DNA of 16,065 nucleotides, from positions 1 through 16,065 of the forward strand of contig JAFZPW010000080.1 of assembly GCA_017552495.1 (NCBI GenBank), written 5' to 3'. Position numbers and translations under genes: made by a program. The number at the start of each line of letters is the position of its first letter. Within the stretch, counting starts at the first letter, position 1. Positions 1-7,250 of the stretch are shown here, piece after piece. Source of the DNA: Clostridia bacterium. GTDB lineage: Bacteria; Bacillota; Clostridia; Oscillospirales; Butyricicoccaceae. The notes under the pieces are model-generated. The model was not told the origin of the DNA. It saw nothing but the letters and a program-made list of their open reading frames with translations, and ran no database searches.

Positions 1-878
1 ACCACCACGAGGATGATGAAGATCAGCCAGCCGATCCAGCCGCGGGCTACGGCCAGCAGGAAGTTCTCCAGACCGCTCGCGAAGCGGGCGCTGCCAGTGC
101 GGAAGGCCTGGGCCAGCTTGGCGCCGAAGCCGATGACGGGCTCCTCCACCTCGGTGAGCTTATAGACCTCGCTCAGCGTGATGTTGACGGTGGCGTAGCC
201 CACGAGGGAGTCATACTTCCGCAGACTGCCGGTGAGGTTTTCGATGGTGAGCTCCGTATCGGAGATGGCGCTCTCCAGGGTGATGATGTCCTCCATCTCG
301 GTGGCCTGCTTCAGCAGAGCCTGGAGCCGCTCCAGCTTGGTGCGCTGGGTGGCAAGGCGGGCTTCGGTATCGTAATACTGTTCGCCCACGTCTTCGGAAG
401 AATCGCTGAAACAGGTTACCTTGCACACCTCGCCCATTTTGCTGCAGAAATTCTGGAACTGCCGGGCCGGAATCCGCACCGTAAAACCGGCGGAGCGATA
501 AGAGCCGTAGTTGCGCAGGTTGCGCTGCTGGAAATATCCCTCCATCTCAGTGACGGTCTGGGCGATCTGCTGCACGGCCCGGTCATATTCCGTGGTCTCC
601 ATCTCCAGGTTGGCAGTGAAGATCATCTTAACGTTTTCCGGCAGGTTGGCAAACAGATCGGTCTGAATCTCTCCCGCGCCGGAGTACCCCGGTGCGAGCG
701 GTTCTGCAGAAGGCGTGTCAGGCCCGCTGGCCGCCCCATTGGTCATGTCGCTCGCTTTTGTGACATATTGCTCGTTCTCTCTTGGCGCGGCATATTTGGC
801 GCCGCAGGCGGACAGCGCCAGCAAAATCGCCGCCGCCAGCAAAATCGAAAGCCATTTTTTCGTTTTGATATGTTTCAT
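1..878 (-). CDS. DUF4349 family lipoprotein, 3' end beyond window (partial)
   Basis: This gene is open to the left edge; about 292 residues are visible. The N-terminus is a lipoprotein signal peptide (KHIKTKK, a hydrophobic stretch, then lipobox L-S-A-C with the lipidated Cys at residue 25). A low-complexity linker follows, then an alpha/beta domain (about 55-150). Next comes a helical, probably coiled-coil segment rich in Leu, Glu and Gln (about 155-200), then a strand region. The visible part ends in a hydrophobic helix (WIGWLIFIILVV) that starts a C-terminal membrane segment. This order (lipoprotein, conserved domain with a central coiled coil, C-terminal TM) is that of DUF4349 proteins, whose function is unknown. 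The start is the ATG at 876-878 with a GGAGGG ribosome site at 885-890. It is transcribed divergently from hutH and has no evident link to histidine metabolism. Family assignment rests on recalled sequence character, not on a search. Confidence 0.8.
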   Translation of the reverse strand, partial: MKHIKTKKWLSILLAAAILLALSACGAKYAAPRENEQYVTKASDMTNGAASGPDTPSAEPLAPGYSGAGEIQTDLFANLPENVKMIFTANLEMETTEYDRAVQQIAQTVTEMEGYFQQRNLRNYGSYRSAGFTVRIPARQFQNFCSKMGEVCKVTCFSDSSEDVGEQYYDTEARLATQRTKLERLQALLKQATEMEDIITLESAISDTELTIENLTGSLRKYDSLVGYATVNITLSEVYKLTEVEEPVIGFGAKLAQAFRTGSARFASGLENFLLAVARGWIGWLIFIILVV

Positions 879-930
879 AACAAACCCTCCTTTTTCAGGC
901 TCGCTTCGCCTTATCTGCCCTTTCAGACTG

Positions 931-960
931 AAAAAACGGAAAAAAGTTCCCTTTTTTCCG
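931..960 (-). promoter_or_regulatory. Terminator-like hairpin with U-run in the DUF4349 leader
   Basis: A perfect 10-bp stem (CGGAAAAAAG / CTTTTTTCCG, 937-946 and 951-960) encloses a 4-nt loop. Read on the minus strand, the stem is followed directly by six T residues (931-936). It lies about 58 nt upstream of the DUF4349 start codon, on that gene's coding strand. It could be an attenuator in the leader of that gene, or a terminator for transcription arriving from the hutH side. The stem is AT-rich, so its strength is uncertain. Confidence 0.4.
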
Positions 961-1057
961 AAAGCCGCCGAAATGGGCCGGCACGGGTGCTTTCGCAAAG
1001 CAGCAGGCTACTACAAAAGTAAAGAAAAGAATTTCTGCGGGGCAAAAGGTTTTCATT

Positions 1058-1070
1058 GAAAGCAGCTTTC
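1058..1070. promoter_or_regulatory. Perfect dyad GAAAGC-A-GCTTTC upstream of hutH
   Basis: Thirteen bases form a perfect inverted repeat with a single central base. It lies over the position where the -35 element of the TATAAT box at 1084-1089 would fall. Placement and symmetry suit a repressor or activator site for hutH. No bound protein can be named from sequence alone. Confidence 0.4.
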
Positions 1071-1083
1071 CCTTATATTAAAA

Positions 1084-1089
1084 TATAAT
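1084..1089 (+). promoter_or_regulatory. hutH: Probable hutH -10 box (TATAAT)
   Basis: A consensus TATAAT lies in an AT-rich stretch 40 nt ahead of the hutH start codon. No good -35 is found at the normal distance: TTGAAA at 1056-1061 is 22 nt away, which is too far. The promoter may depend on an activator, or another AT-rich hexamer nearby may be the real -10. Transcription would start near 1096. Confidence 0.45.
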
Positions 1090-1103
1090 CGGAATCATTT
1101 TTA

Positions 1104-1116
1104 TGCCGATTCGGCA
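1104..1116 (+). promoter_or_regulatory. Perfect dyad TGCCGA-T-TCGGCA in the hutH leader
   Basis: This 13-bp inverted repeat has one central base. It lies between the predicted transcription start and the AGGAGG ribosome site (1116-1121), and its last base is the first base of that site. It could be a DNA operator just downstream of the promoter. As RNA, with a one-base centre, it would be a poor hairpin, so the DNA-operator reading is favoured. Confidence 0.4.
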
Positions 1117-1129
1117 GGAGGAACCGATC

Positions 1130-2695
1130 ATGGATCATCCAAAAACCATCCGCTCTGTTGCGTTGGACGGAAAAAGCCTGACGCTGGAGCAGTTTATCGC
1201 TGTGGCGCGCTTTGGCGCCAAGGTCAGTCTTACGAAAGAAGCGACGCTGGCGCTGGCCCGCTCCCGCGCGCTGGCGGAAAAGATCTCCGCCGAAAAGCGT
1301 GTGGCTTACGGCATTTCCACCGGCTTCGGAGATTTCGCCACCGTTGCGGTGTCGGAGGATATGAGCAACCAGCTTTCCACCAATCTGATCCTCAGCCATT
1401 GTACCGGCACCGGCGATCCATACAGCGCCGAGCAGGCCCGGGGCATGATGCTCCTGCGAGCCAACGCCCTGTGCCGCGGCATCAGCGGCGTGCGCCCCGT
1501 GCTGGTGGAAATGCTGGTGGAAATGCTCAACCGCGGCGTCACCCCCGTCATCCCGCAGAAGGGCTCGCTGGGCGCCTCCGGCGATCTGGCTCCTCTGTCT
1601 CACATGGGTCTGGTACTGCTGGGCCGGGGACAGGCGTGGTATGAGGGCGCGCTGCTCTCCGGCGCCGAGGCAATGAAAAAGGCCGGCATCCCCATTTTGG
1701 AAACGCTGGCCTCGAAAGAGGGACTTGGCATCACCAACGGCACCTGCGCCATGACCAGCGTGGGCACGCTGCATTACTACGACACCCTGCAGGCCGCCCG
1801 TCTGGCCGACGTAATTGGCGCTATGACGATCACCGCCCTCACCGGCCAGCTCAACGCCTTCCAAGAGCGGATGCACACCGCCCGGGGCCACAAGGGCCAG
1901 ATCACAGTGGCGAAAAACATCCGGATGCTCACGGAAAACAGCGAGATCCTCACCCGCTGCCAAGGCGCCCGGGTGCAGGACGCCTACGCTCTGCGCTGCA
2001 TCCCCCAGGTTCACGGCGCCGTGCGCGACGCGCTGGCCTATGTGCGGGAAAAGATCGAAATTGAACTCAACGCCGTCACCGATAATCCTCTTCTCTTCTG
2101 TGAGGACGAGGCCGTGATCTCCGGCGGCAACTTCCACGGCGAGCCCATGGCTCTGCCCTTTGACTTTCTCGGCATCGCCTGCTCCGAGCTGGCGAGCATC
2201 TCCGAGCGCCGCCTGGAGCGCATGGTCAACGCCGCGCTGTCCAACGGGCTTCCGCCTTTCCTCACCACCCAGGGCGGCGTGAACAGCGGCTTTATGATCG
2301 TCCAGTACAGCGCCGCCTCCATGGCGTCGGAAAACAAAGTGCTGGCCCATCCCGCCTGCGTGGACTCCATTCCCTCCTCCGCCAATCAGGAGGACTTTGT
2401 CTCCATGGGCACCACCGCCGCCCGCAAAGCGGGCTTCATTCTGGAAAACACCCGTTCGGTGCTGGCCTTTGAGCTGCTCACCGCCTGCCAGGCGCTGGAT
2501 CTGCGCCGCAGAGAGGGCAAATACGGCACGGGGTTTTCCCCCGCCGTGGACGCCGTCTACCGCAGAGTGCGGCAGGAGGTGGACTTCATGGAGCTGGATC
2601 GGGAGATCTGGCCCGACATTCAGGCCGTGGAAGCCCTCGTCCGCAGCGACGAACTGGCGGAGCTTTTGGAAAAGGCCGCTCCCACGCTGGAATAA
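1130..2695 (+). CDS. hutH: Histidine ammonia-lyase HutH
   Basis: HutH deaminates L-histidine to trans-urocanate and ammonia, the first step of histidine degradation in the cytoplasm. The 521-residue product has the self-processing Ala-Ser-Gly triad (149-151, in GSLGASGDLAPL) that forms the MIO electrophile. The catalytic Tyr60 lies in YGISTGFG. A Ser-His pair (S89-H90, LILSH) matches histidine-specific rather than tyrosine-specific members of the family. The NQED block before VSMGTTAA is also present. Length fits the family (about 500-520). The ATG at 1130 is chosen because AGGAGG (1116-1121) sits 8 nt before it. An in-frame ATG at 1103 would be almost leaderless from the predicted promoter and has no ribosome site. 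The stop codon directly touches the stop codon of the opposing regulator gene, with no terminator between them. Confidence 0.95.
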   Translation: MDHPKTIRSVALDGKSLTLEQFIAVARFGAKVSLTKEATLALARSRALAEKISAEKRVAYGISTGFGDFATVAVSEDMSNQLSTNLILSHCTGTGDPYSAEQARGMMLLRANALCRGISGVRPVLVEMLVEMLNRGVTPVIPQKGSLGASGDLAPLSHMGLVLLGRGQAWYEGALLSGAEAMKKAGIPILETLASKEGLGITNGTCAMTSVGTLHYYDTLQAARLADVIGAMTITALTGQLNAFQERMHTARGHKGQITVAKNIRMLTENSEILTRCQGARVQDAYALRCIPQVHGAVRDALAYVREKIEIELNAVTDNPLLFCEDEAVISGGNFHGEPMALPFDFLGIACSELASISERRLERMVNAALSNGLPPFLTTQGGVNSGFMIVQYSAASMASENKVLAHPACVDSIPSSANQEDFVSMGTTAARKAGFILENTRSVLAFELLTACQALDLRRREGKYGTGFSPAVDAVYRRVRQEVDFMELDREIWPDIQAVEALVRSDELAELLEKAAPTLE

Positions 2696-2998
2696 TCAGT
2701 CTTTTTTCTCCGATTTCTCTCCGGAAAGAGCGGCGCGATAACCTCCCGTTCCGAATTGCAGCGCCGTGTTCACCCGCGTGATGGTAACGCTGCTGACGGG
2801 GATCCTGCGGCGGATGGCGTCATAGGTTTCCCCCGCCAGAAGGCCCTTTGCCACTTGGAGCCTCTGTGCAAACTGGATCAGCTCCTGTGCGGTGCAAAGG
2901 TCCTCAAAAAAGGCGCGGCATTGGTTTTCATCCTTCAAGGAAGCGATGAGGCGCATCAATTCATCCACGCTTTCCTTTTGCTCCCGATGCTGTGTCAT
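2696..2998 (-). CDS. TrpR/YerC-family transcriptional regulator (HisR-like candidate)
   Basis: This 100-residue, all-helical protein carries the blocks typical of the YerC/YecD (TrpR superfamily) group: DLCTAQELIQFAQRLQVA (33-50), then a helix-turn-helix (GETYDAIRRRIPVSSVTITRVN, about 56-77), then FGTGGY. The C-terminus is a charged Lys/Glu tail. TrpR relatives bind an amino acid and then DNA. Comparative-genomics work on Gram-positive bacteria describes TrpR-superfamily regulators of histidine metabolism, called HisR. Assigning that role here is an inference from position, between hutH and hutU on the opposite strand. The ATG at 2996-2998 is preceded by GGAGG (3005-3009 on minus), and a good promoter lies at 3029-3058. 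There is no gap to the hutH stop, so the two transcripts must overlap. Family call is firm; regulated genes and ligand are not proven. Confidence 0.85.
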   Translation of the reverse strand: MTQHREQKESVDELMRLIASLKDENQCRAFFEDLCTAQELIQFAQRLQVAKGLLAGETYDAIRRRIPVSSVTITRVNTALQFGTGGYRAALSGEKSEKKD

Positions 2999-3028
2999 AG
3001 CCTTCCTCCGTTTCTTTTTTCTGCCCTC

Positions 3029-3058
3029 ATATTACCGAATTTTTTTACCCGCTGTCAA
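3029..3058 (-). promoter_or_regulatory. Sigma-A promoter of the TrpR/YerC-family regulator
   Basis: On the minus strand, TTGACA (3053-3058) and TAATAT (3029-3034) are separated by 18 nt. This is the best housekeeping promoter match in the hut region. It would start transcription near 3022, shortly before the regulator's GGAGG and ATG. The spacer holds a run of seven A residues. No comparable promoter for hutU was found on the plus strand of this 92-nt gap. Confidence 0.65.
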
Positions 3059-3090
3059 GAGTGCGACGACGATATCAAGGAGGTCTTTTT

Positions 3091-5109
3091 ATGAATGAAC
3101 TGCTGAAAAACGCAATGACCATCCGTCTGGACGACGCGCTGCCCGAAATGCCCGCCTTTGTCGCGGGCTGCCGCCGTGCGCCCCGCCGCGAATCCCATCT
3201 GTCCGAGGCCGACAAGGCGCTGGCCATCCGCAACGCCCTCCGCTATATTCCCCCGCAGCACCACGCCCGGATGGCAAAAGAGTTTGCACGGGAACTGGAG
3301 GAGCACGGCCGTATTTACGGCTATCGCTTCCGCCCCGAGGGGCGCATCTGGGGCAGACCCATCGACGAGTACAAGGGCAACTGCGTGGAAGCCAAGGCCT
3401 TTCAGGTCATGATCGACAACAATCTGGACTTTGACGTGGCTCTTTACCCCTACGAGCTGGTGACCTACGGCGAAACCGGTCAGGTCTGCCAGAACTGGAT
3501 GCAGTACCGCCTCATCAAAAAGTATCTGGAGATCATGACCGACGAGCAGACGCTGGTGGTTATGTCCGGCCACCCGCTGGGCCTGTTCCATTCCCACAAG
3601 CTGGCGCCCCGGTGCATCATCACCAACGGGCTGATGGTGGGCGCCTTTGACGATCAGAAAAACTTCAACCGCGCCGCCGCGCTGGGCGTGGCCAACTACG
3701 GCCAGATGACCGCAGGCGGCTGGATGTATATCGGGCCCCAGGGCATCGTTCACGGCACCTTCAATACCCTGCTCAACGCCGGGCGGCTCAAGCTGGGCAT
3801 CCCCGAAGACGGCAATCTGGCCGGACGTCTGTTCATCTCCGCCGGTCTGGGCGGCATGAGCGGCGCGCAGGGCAAAGCGGCCTACATCGCCGGCGCTGTG
3901 TCCATCATCGCCGAGGTGGACGATTCCCGCATTGAAACCCGCTACACCCAAGGCTGGGTCAACGAGCGCACCGATTCGCTGGATCAGGCCCTTGCCATGG
4001 CAAAAACCCATCTGGCGGACAAGACCCCCTGCGCCATCGCCTATCACGGCAACATCGTGGATCTTCTGGAATATCTCTATGACAACAACGTCCATGTGGA
4101 TCTGATGAGCGATCAGACCTCCTGCCATGTTCCCTACGACGGCGGTTATTGCCCCCAGGGCCTGACCTTTGCCCAGCGCACCGAGATGCTGGACAAGGAT
4201 CCCGCTGGCTTCCGCGACTTGGTAAACCGCAGTCTGCGCCATCATTATGAGATGATCTGCAAGTTCCATGACCGGGGCACCTACTTCTTTGATTACGGCA
4301 ACAGCTTCCTTAAGGCCGTGTTTGACGCCGGGGTCACCGCCGTGTGCAAAAACGGCGAAAACGATCTGGACGGCTTCGTCTTTCCCTCTTATGTGGAGGA
4401 CATTCTCGGCCCCTGCCTGTTCGATTTCGGCTACGGTCCCTTCCGCTGGTGCTGCCTGAGCCGCAGGCCCGAAGATCTGAAAAAAACCGACGAAGCCGCC
4501 GCGGAATACATTCTTTCTCACAACCGCCGCTATCAGGACTATGACAACTACGTCTGGGTGCGGGACGCCGAGCAGAACAGGCTGGTGGTGGGCACCCAGT
4601 GCCGCATCCTTTATCAAGACGCCATGGGCCGCATGAACATTGCCCTCAAGTTCAACGAGATGGTGCGCCGCGGCGAGATTGGCCCTGTGATGCTGGGTCG
4701 CGACCATCACGATACCGGCGGCACCGATTCGCCCTTCCGGGAGACTTCCAACATCAAGGACGGCTCCAACATCATGGCCGATATGGCCACCCAATGCTAC
4801 GCAGGCAACGCCGCCCGTGGCATGAGCCTGATCGCCCTGCACAACGGCGGCGGCGTGGGCATCGGAAAATCCATCAACGGCGGCTTTGGCATGGTGCTGG
4901 ACGGCTCGGAGCGGGTGGACGCCATTCTTCGTATGTCCATGCCGTGGGACACCATGGTGGGCGTCGCCCGCCGCGCCTGGGCCCGCAACGAAAATGCGCT
5001 GACCACCGTGGCGGAATACAATTCCCTCTATGCCGGGCAGGATCACATCACGCTGCCCTATCTGGCGGATGACGCCGTGATCGCGCAGGCGATGGAGGAA
5101 CTCCAATGA
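3091..5109 (+). CDS. hutU: Urocanate hydratase HutU, long (UROC1-like) type
   Basis: HutU adds water to urocanate to give 4-imidazolone-5-propionate, using tightly bound NAD+ as an electrophile. The product has 672 residues, against about 555 for the Pseudomonas/Bacillus type. It resembles the long type that includes vertebrate UROC1 (about 676). Visible blocks are YIGPQGIVHGT (213-223), the NAD-binding glycine loop GLGGMSGAQ (252-260, followed by GKAA), HGNIVDL, SDQTSCHVPYDGGY, FGYGPFRWCCLS (about 446-457) and HNGGGVGIGKSINGG near the C-terminus. The ATG at 3091 is chosen because AAGGAGG (3077-3083) lies 7 nt before it; the in-frame GTG at 3061 has no ribosome site. The stop overlaps the hutI start (ATGA), so translation is probably coupled. 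No own promoter is visible, so it may be transcribed by read-through from hutH across the antisense regulator. Confidence 0.93.
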   Translation: MNELLKNAMTIRLDDALPEMPAFVAGCRRAPRRESHLSEADKALAIRNALRYIPPQHHARMAKEFARELEEHGRIYGYRFRPEGRIWGRPIDEYKGNCVEAKAFQVMIDNNLDFDVALYPYELVTYGETGQVCQNWMQYRLIKKYLEIMTDEQTLVVMSGHPLGLFHSHKLAPRCIITNGLMVGAFDDQKNFNRAAALGVANYGQMTAGGWMYIGPQGIVHGTFNTLLNAGRLKLGIPEDGNLAGRLFISAGLGGMSGAQGKAAYIAGAVSIIAEVDDSRIETRYTQGWVNERTDSLDQALAMAKTHLADKTPCAIAYHGNIVDLLEYLYDNNVHVDLMSDQTSCHVPYDGGYCPQGLTFAQRTEMLDKDPAGFRDLVNRSLRHHYEMICKFHDRGTYFFDYGNSFLKAVFDAGVTAVCKNGENDLDGFVFPSYVEDILGPCLFDFGYGPFRWCCLSRRPEDLKKTDEAAAEYILSHNRRYQDYDNYVWVRDAEQNRLVVGTQCRILYQDAMGRMNIALKFNEMVRRGEIGPVMLGRDHHDTGGTDSPFRETSNIKDGSNIMADMATQCYAGNAARGMSLIALHNGGGVGIGKSINGGFGMVLDGSERVDAILRMSMPWDTMVGVARRAWARNENALTTVAEYNSLYAGQDHITLPYLADDAVIAQAMEELQ

Positions 5110-6335
5110 GCTCGCTGCTGATCCGCAACATCGGTATGTTGGCCACGCCGGAGGGCGCGCAAGCCCGCCGGGGCGCGCAGCAACGCGCCGTCCGCGTGCT
5201 GGAAAACGCATGGATTTACACCGAAAACGGCGAGATCATCTCTTACGGATCCGGCACCCCGCCCATCACCATGGGCGATAAACTGGACGCAGACGGACGA
5301 CTTGTGACCCCCGGTCTGGTGGACGCTCACACCCATCTGATCTTCGGCGGCTGGCGGCAAAACGAGTTGGCCATGAAGATTCGGAATGTTCCCTATCTGG
5401 AAATTTTGGCCGCAGGCGGCGGCATCCTTTCCACCGTCAAGGCCACCCGTGCCGCCACAGAGGAGGAACTTGCCGCCAAAGCCTCCGCCGCGCTGGACGA
5501 GATGCTTTCCTTCGGCACCACCACCTGCGAGGCAAAAAGTGGCTATGGTCTGAACAAATCCGAAGAGATCAAGCAGCTTCGTGCCATCAAAAGGCTTAAC
5601 AGAGAGCATCCCATGGACGTGGTCTCCACCTTCATGGGCGCTCACGCCCTGCCGCCGGAATACAAAGACGACCGGGAGGGTTATCTTCGCCTGCTGTGCG
5701 AGGAAATGATCCCCGCCGCGGCAAAGGCGAATCTGGCCCGGTTCTGCGACGTTTTCTGCGAAACCGGCGTCTTTACCGCCGAAGAATCCCGCCGGATTCT
5801 GGAGACCGGCAAGGAATACGGCCTGATTCCCAAGATCCACGCCGACGAGATCGACGCCATCGGCGGCTCGGTTTTGGCGGGCGAGATCGGTGCCGTCTCC
5901 GCCGAGCATCTCATCGTCTGCCCTGATGAAGGCATCTCCGCCATGGCCGCAGGCGGCACCATCGCCTGCCTGCTTCCCGCCACCAGCTTCTATCTCAATT
6001 CCACCTATGCCCCCGCGCGAAAGATGATCGAAGCCGGCGTCCCCGTGGCGCTGGCCTCGGATTTCAATCCCGGCTCCTGCCCCTGCCTCAATTTGCAGCT
6101 TGTGATGAATCTGGCCTGTCTGAAATACCGGATGACACCCGAAGAGGTGCTCACCGGCGTGACGCTCAACGCCGCCGCCGCCATCGGCATGGCCGACAGG
6201 GTGGGCAGCATCGACCGGGCCAAGCAGGCCGATCTGGTGATCTGGGACGCCCCCGACCTCAATTATCTTTGTTACCGGCTGGGCAGCAACCTGGCCCGTA
6301 CTGTAATTAAAAAAGGAGTGGTACAACATGGCTAA
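5106..6335 (+). CDS. hutI: Imidazolonepropionase HutI
   Basis: HutI hydrolyses 4-imidazolone-5-propionate to N-formimino-L-glutamate, the third step of the pathway. The 409-residue protein is a metal-dependent amidohydrolase of the usual length. The metal-binding HxH lies in VDAHTH (H75, H77). Further ligand or active-site blocks are MGAHALP, KIHADEID (H245), SAEHL and SDFNPGS (D319). All expected positions look intact. The ATG overlaps the hutU stop by 4 nt, with GGAGG at 5094-5098 giving a 7-nt spacer. The 3' end overlaps ftcD by 8 nt. These overlaps show that hutU, hutI and ftcD are made from one message. Confidence 0.96.
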   Translation: MSSLLIRNIGMLATPEGAQARRGAQQRAVRVLENAWIYTENGEIISYGSGTPPITMGDKLDADGRLVTPGLVDAHTHLIFGGWRQNELAMKIRNVPYLEILAAGGGILSTVKATRAATEEELAAKASAALDEMLSFGTTTCEAKSGYGLNKSEEIKQLRAIKRLNREHPMDVVSTFMGAHALPPEYKDDREGYLRLLCEEMIPAAAKANLARFCDVFCETGVFTAEESRRILETGKEYGLIPKIHADEIDAIGGSVLAGEIGAVSAEHLIVCPDEGISAMAAGGTIACLLPATSFYLNSTYAPARKMIEAGVPVALASDFNPGSCPCLNLQLVMNLACLKYRMTPEEVLTGVTLNAAAAIGMADRVGSIDRAKQADLVIWDAPDLNYLCYRLGSNLARTVIKKGVVQHG

Positions 6336-7239
6336 GCTTATTGAATGCATCCCCAATTTCAGCGTCAGCCGCGAAACCGATCCCGTGGTCTTTCAGGGTC
6401 TGGTGGATGTGGCAAACAGCGTCCCCGGCTGCGCCGTGCTGGACGTGCAGACCGACGGCAGCCACAACCGCTGCGTGTTCACCATGGTGGGCTCCCCCGC
6501 CGCCATCGAAGAGGTTGCCTTCCAGCTCACCAAGAAAGCCGCCGAAACCATCAATATGACCAAGCATGTGGGCCAGCATCCCCGTATGGGCGCCACCGAC
6601 GTGATCCCCTTTGTCCCCGCCATGGACGTGACCGTGCAGGAGTGCGTCGAGCTCTCCAAACGGCTGGGGCAGCGGGTGTGGGATGAGCTGCGGATCCCCG
6701 TGTTCCTCTATGAAGATTCCGCCGCCTCTCCCAACCGCACCAACCTCGCCAAGATCCGCAAGGGTCAGTTTGAGGGCATGGCCGAGAAACTCCAGCAGCC
6801 CGAATGGGCCCCTGATTTCGGCGAGCGCAAGCCTCATCCCACCGCCGGCGTGGTAGCCATCGGCGCCCGTATGCCGCTCATCGCCTTCAACGTCAATCTG
6901 GACACCGACGACCTGTCCGTGGCCGACAAGATCGCCAAGGCCATCCGCGGCTCTTCCGGCGGTTTCAAATACTGCAAGGCCATCGGTATTTTCCTGGAGG
7001 ACCGGAAGATCGCCCAGGTGAGCATGAACATGGTCAACTACGAAGGAACGCCGCTGTATTACGCCTATGAAATGATCCGCGCGTTGGCCGATCGCTACGG
7101 CGTCCGGATCATCGGCAGCGAACTGGTGGGTCTGACCCCCGCCAAAGCGCTGGTGGACTGCGCCGAATATTATCTCAAGCTGGAAAACTTCGATTGCCGC
7201 AAGCAGGTGATGGAATATCATCTGCTGGACATGGAATAA
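6328..7239 (+). CDS. ftcD: Glutamate formimidoyltransferase (FtcD-type)
   Basis: This enzyme moves the formimino group from N-formimino-glutamate to tetrahydrofolate, giving glutamate and 5-formimino-THF. The 303-residue protein corresponds to the N-terminal transferase half of mammalian FTCD. It starts with the typical LIECIPNFSVSR and carries VGQHPRMGATDVIPF, where His84 aligns with the catalytic His of the mammalian enzyme. Later blocks are ERKPHPTAGVVAIGAR and FNVNLDT. The N- and C-terminal subdomains split at about residue 180. AAGGAG (6313-6318) lies 9 nt before the ATG. The gene overlaps hutI by 8 nt and is followed 11 nt later by fchA. Its presence, with no hutG or hutF in the window, shows that the folate-dependent branch is used instead of direct formimidoylglutamate hydrolysis. 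Confidence 0.94.
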   Translation: MAKLIECIPNFSVSRETDPVVFQGLVDVANSVPGCAVLDVQTDGSHNRCVFTMVGSPAAIEEVAFQLTKKAAETINMTKHVGQHPRMGATDVIPFVPAMDVTVQECVELSKRLGQRVWDELRIPVFLYEDSAASPNRTNLAKIRKGQFEGMAEKLQQPEWAPDFGERKPHPTAGVVAIGARMPLIAFNVNLDTDDLSVADKIAKAIRGSSGGFKYCKAIGIFLEDRKIAQVSMNMVNYEGTPLYYAYEMIRALADRYGVRIIGSELVGLTPAKALVDCAEYYLKLENFDCRKQVMEYHLLDME

Positions 7240-7250
7240 AGGAGAAAACC

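Noticed and set aside
715..1059. 114-residue open frame on plus across the DUF4349 start region
   Set aside because: It is antisense to the lipoprotein signal-peptide region and runs through the hairpin-rich spacer. It has no ribosome site and no recognisable protein features.
1502..1525. Tandem 12-bp direct repeat within hutH (CTGGTGGAAATG twice, giving LVEM-LVEM)
   Set aside because: The segment has the same length as in other histidine ammonia-lyases when aligned to the MIO triad, so it is not an insertion; the repeat is a codon-level coincidence.
2696..2760. Terminator between hutH and the regulator
   Set aside because: The only inverted repeat (around CTCTCCGGAAAGAG) has a 4-bp stem and no T-run after it on either strand.
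3061..3090. Upstream in-frame start for hutU, and a hutU promoter built on GATATC at 3071
   Set aside because: The upstream start has no ribosome site, while AAGGAGG sits 7 nt before 3091. GATATC has no acceptable -35 at a workable distance and overlaps the region next to the ribosome site.
3055..5211. 718-residue open frame on minus, antisense to hutU
   Set aside because: It mirrors a clear hutU gene. It is His/Gly/Val-rich with no recognisable domain, and GC3 codon bias leaves few stops in the antisense frame. Similar long shadows lie opposite hutH (1073-2350), the binding-protein/ATPase region (8647-10842) and permease 2 (12766-13707).
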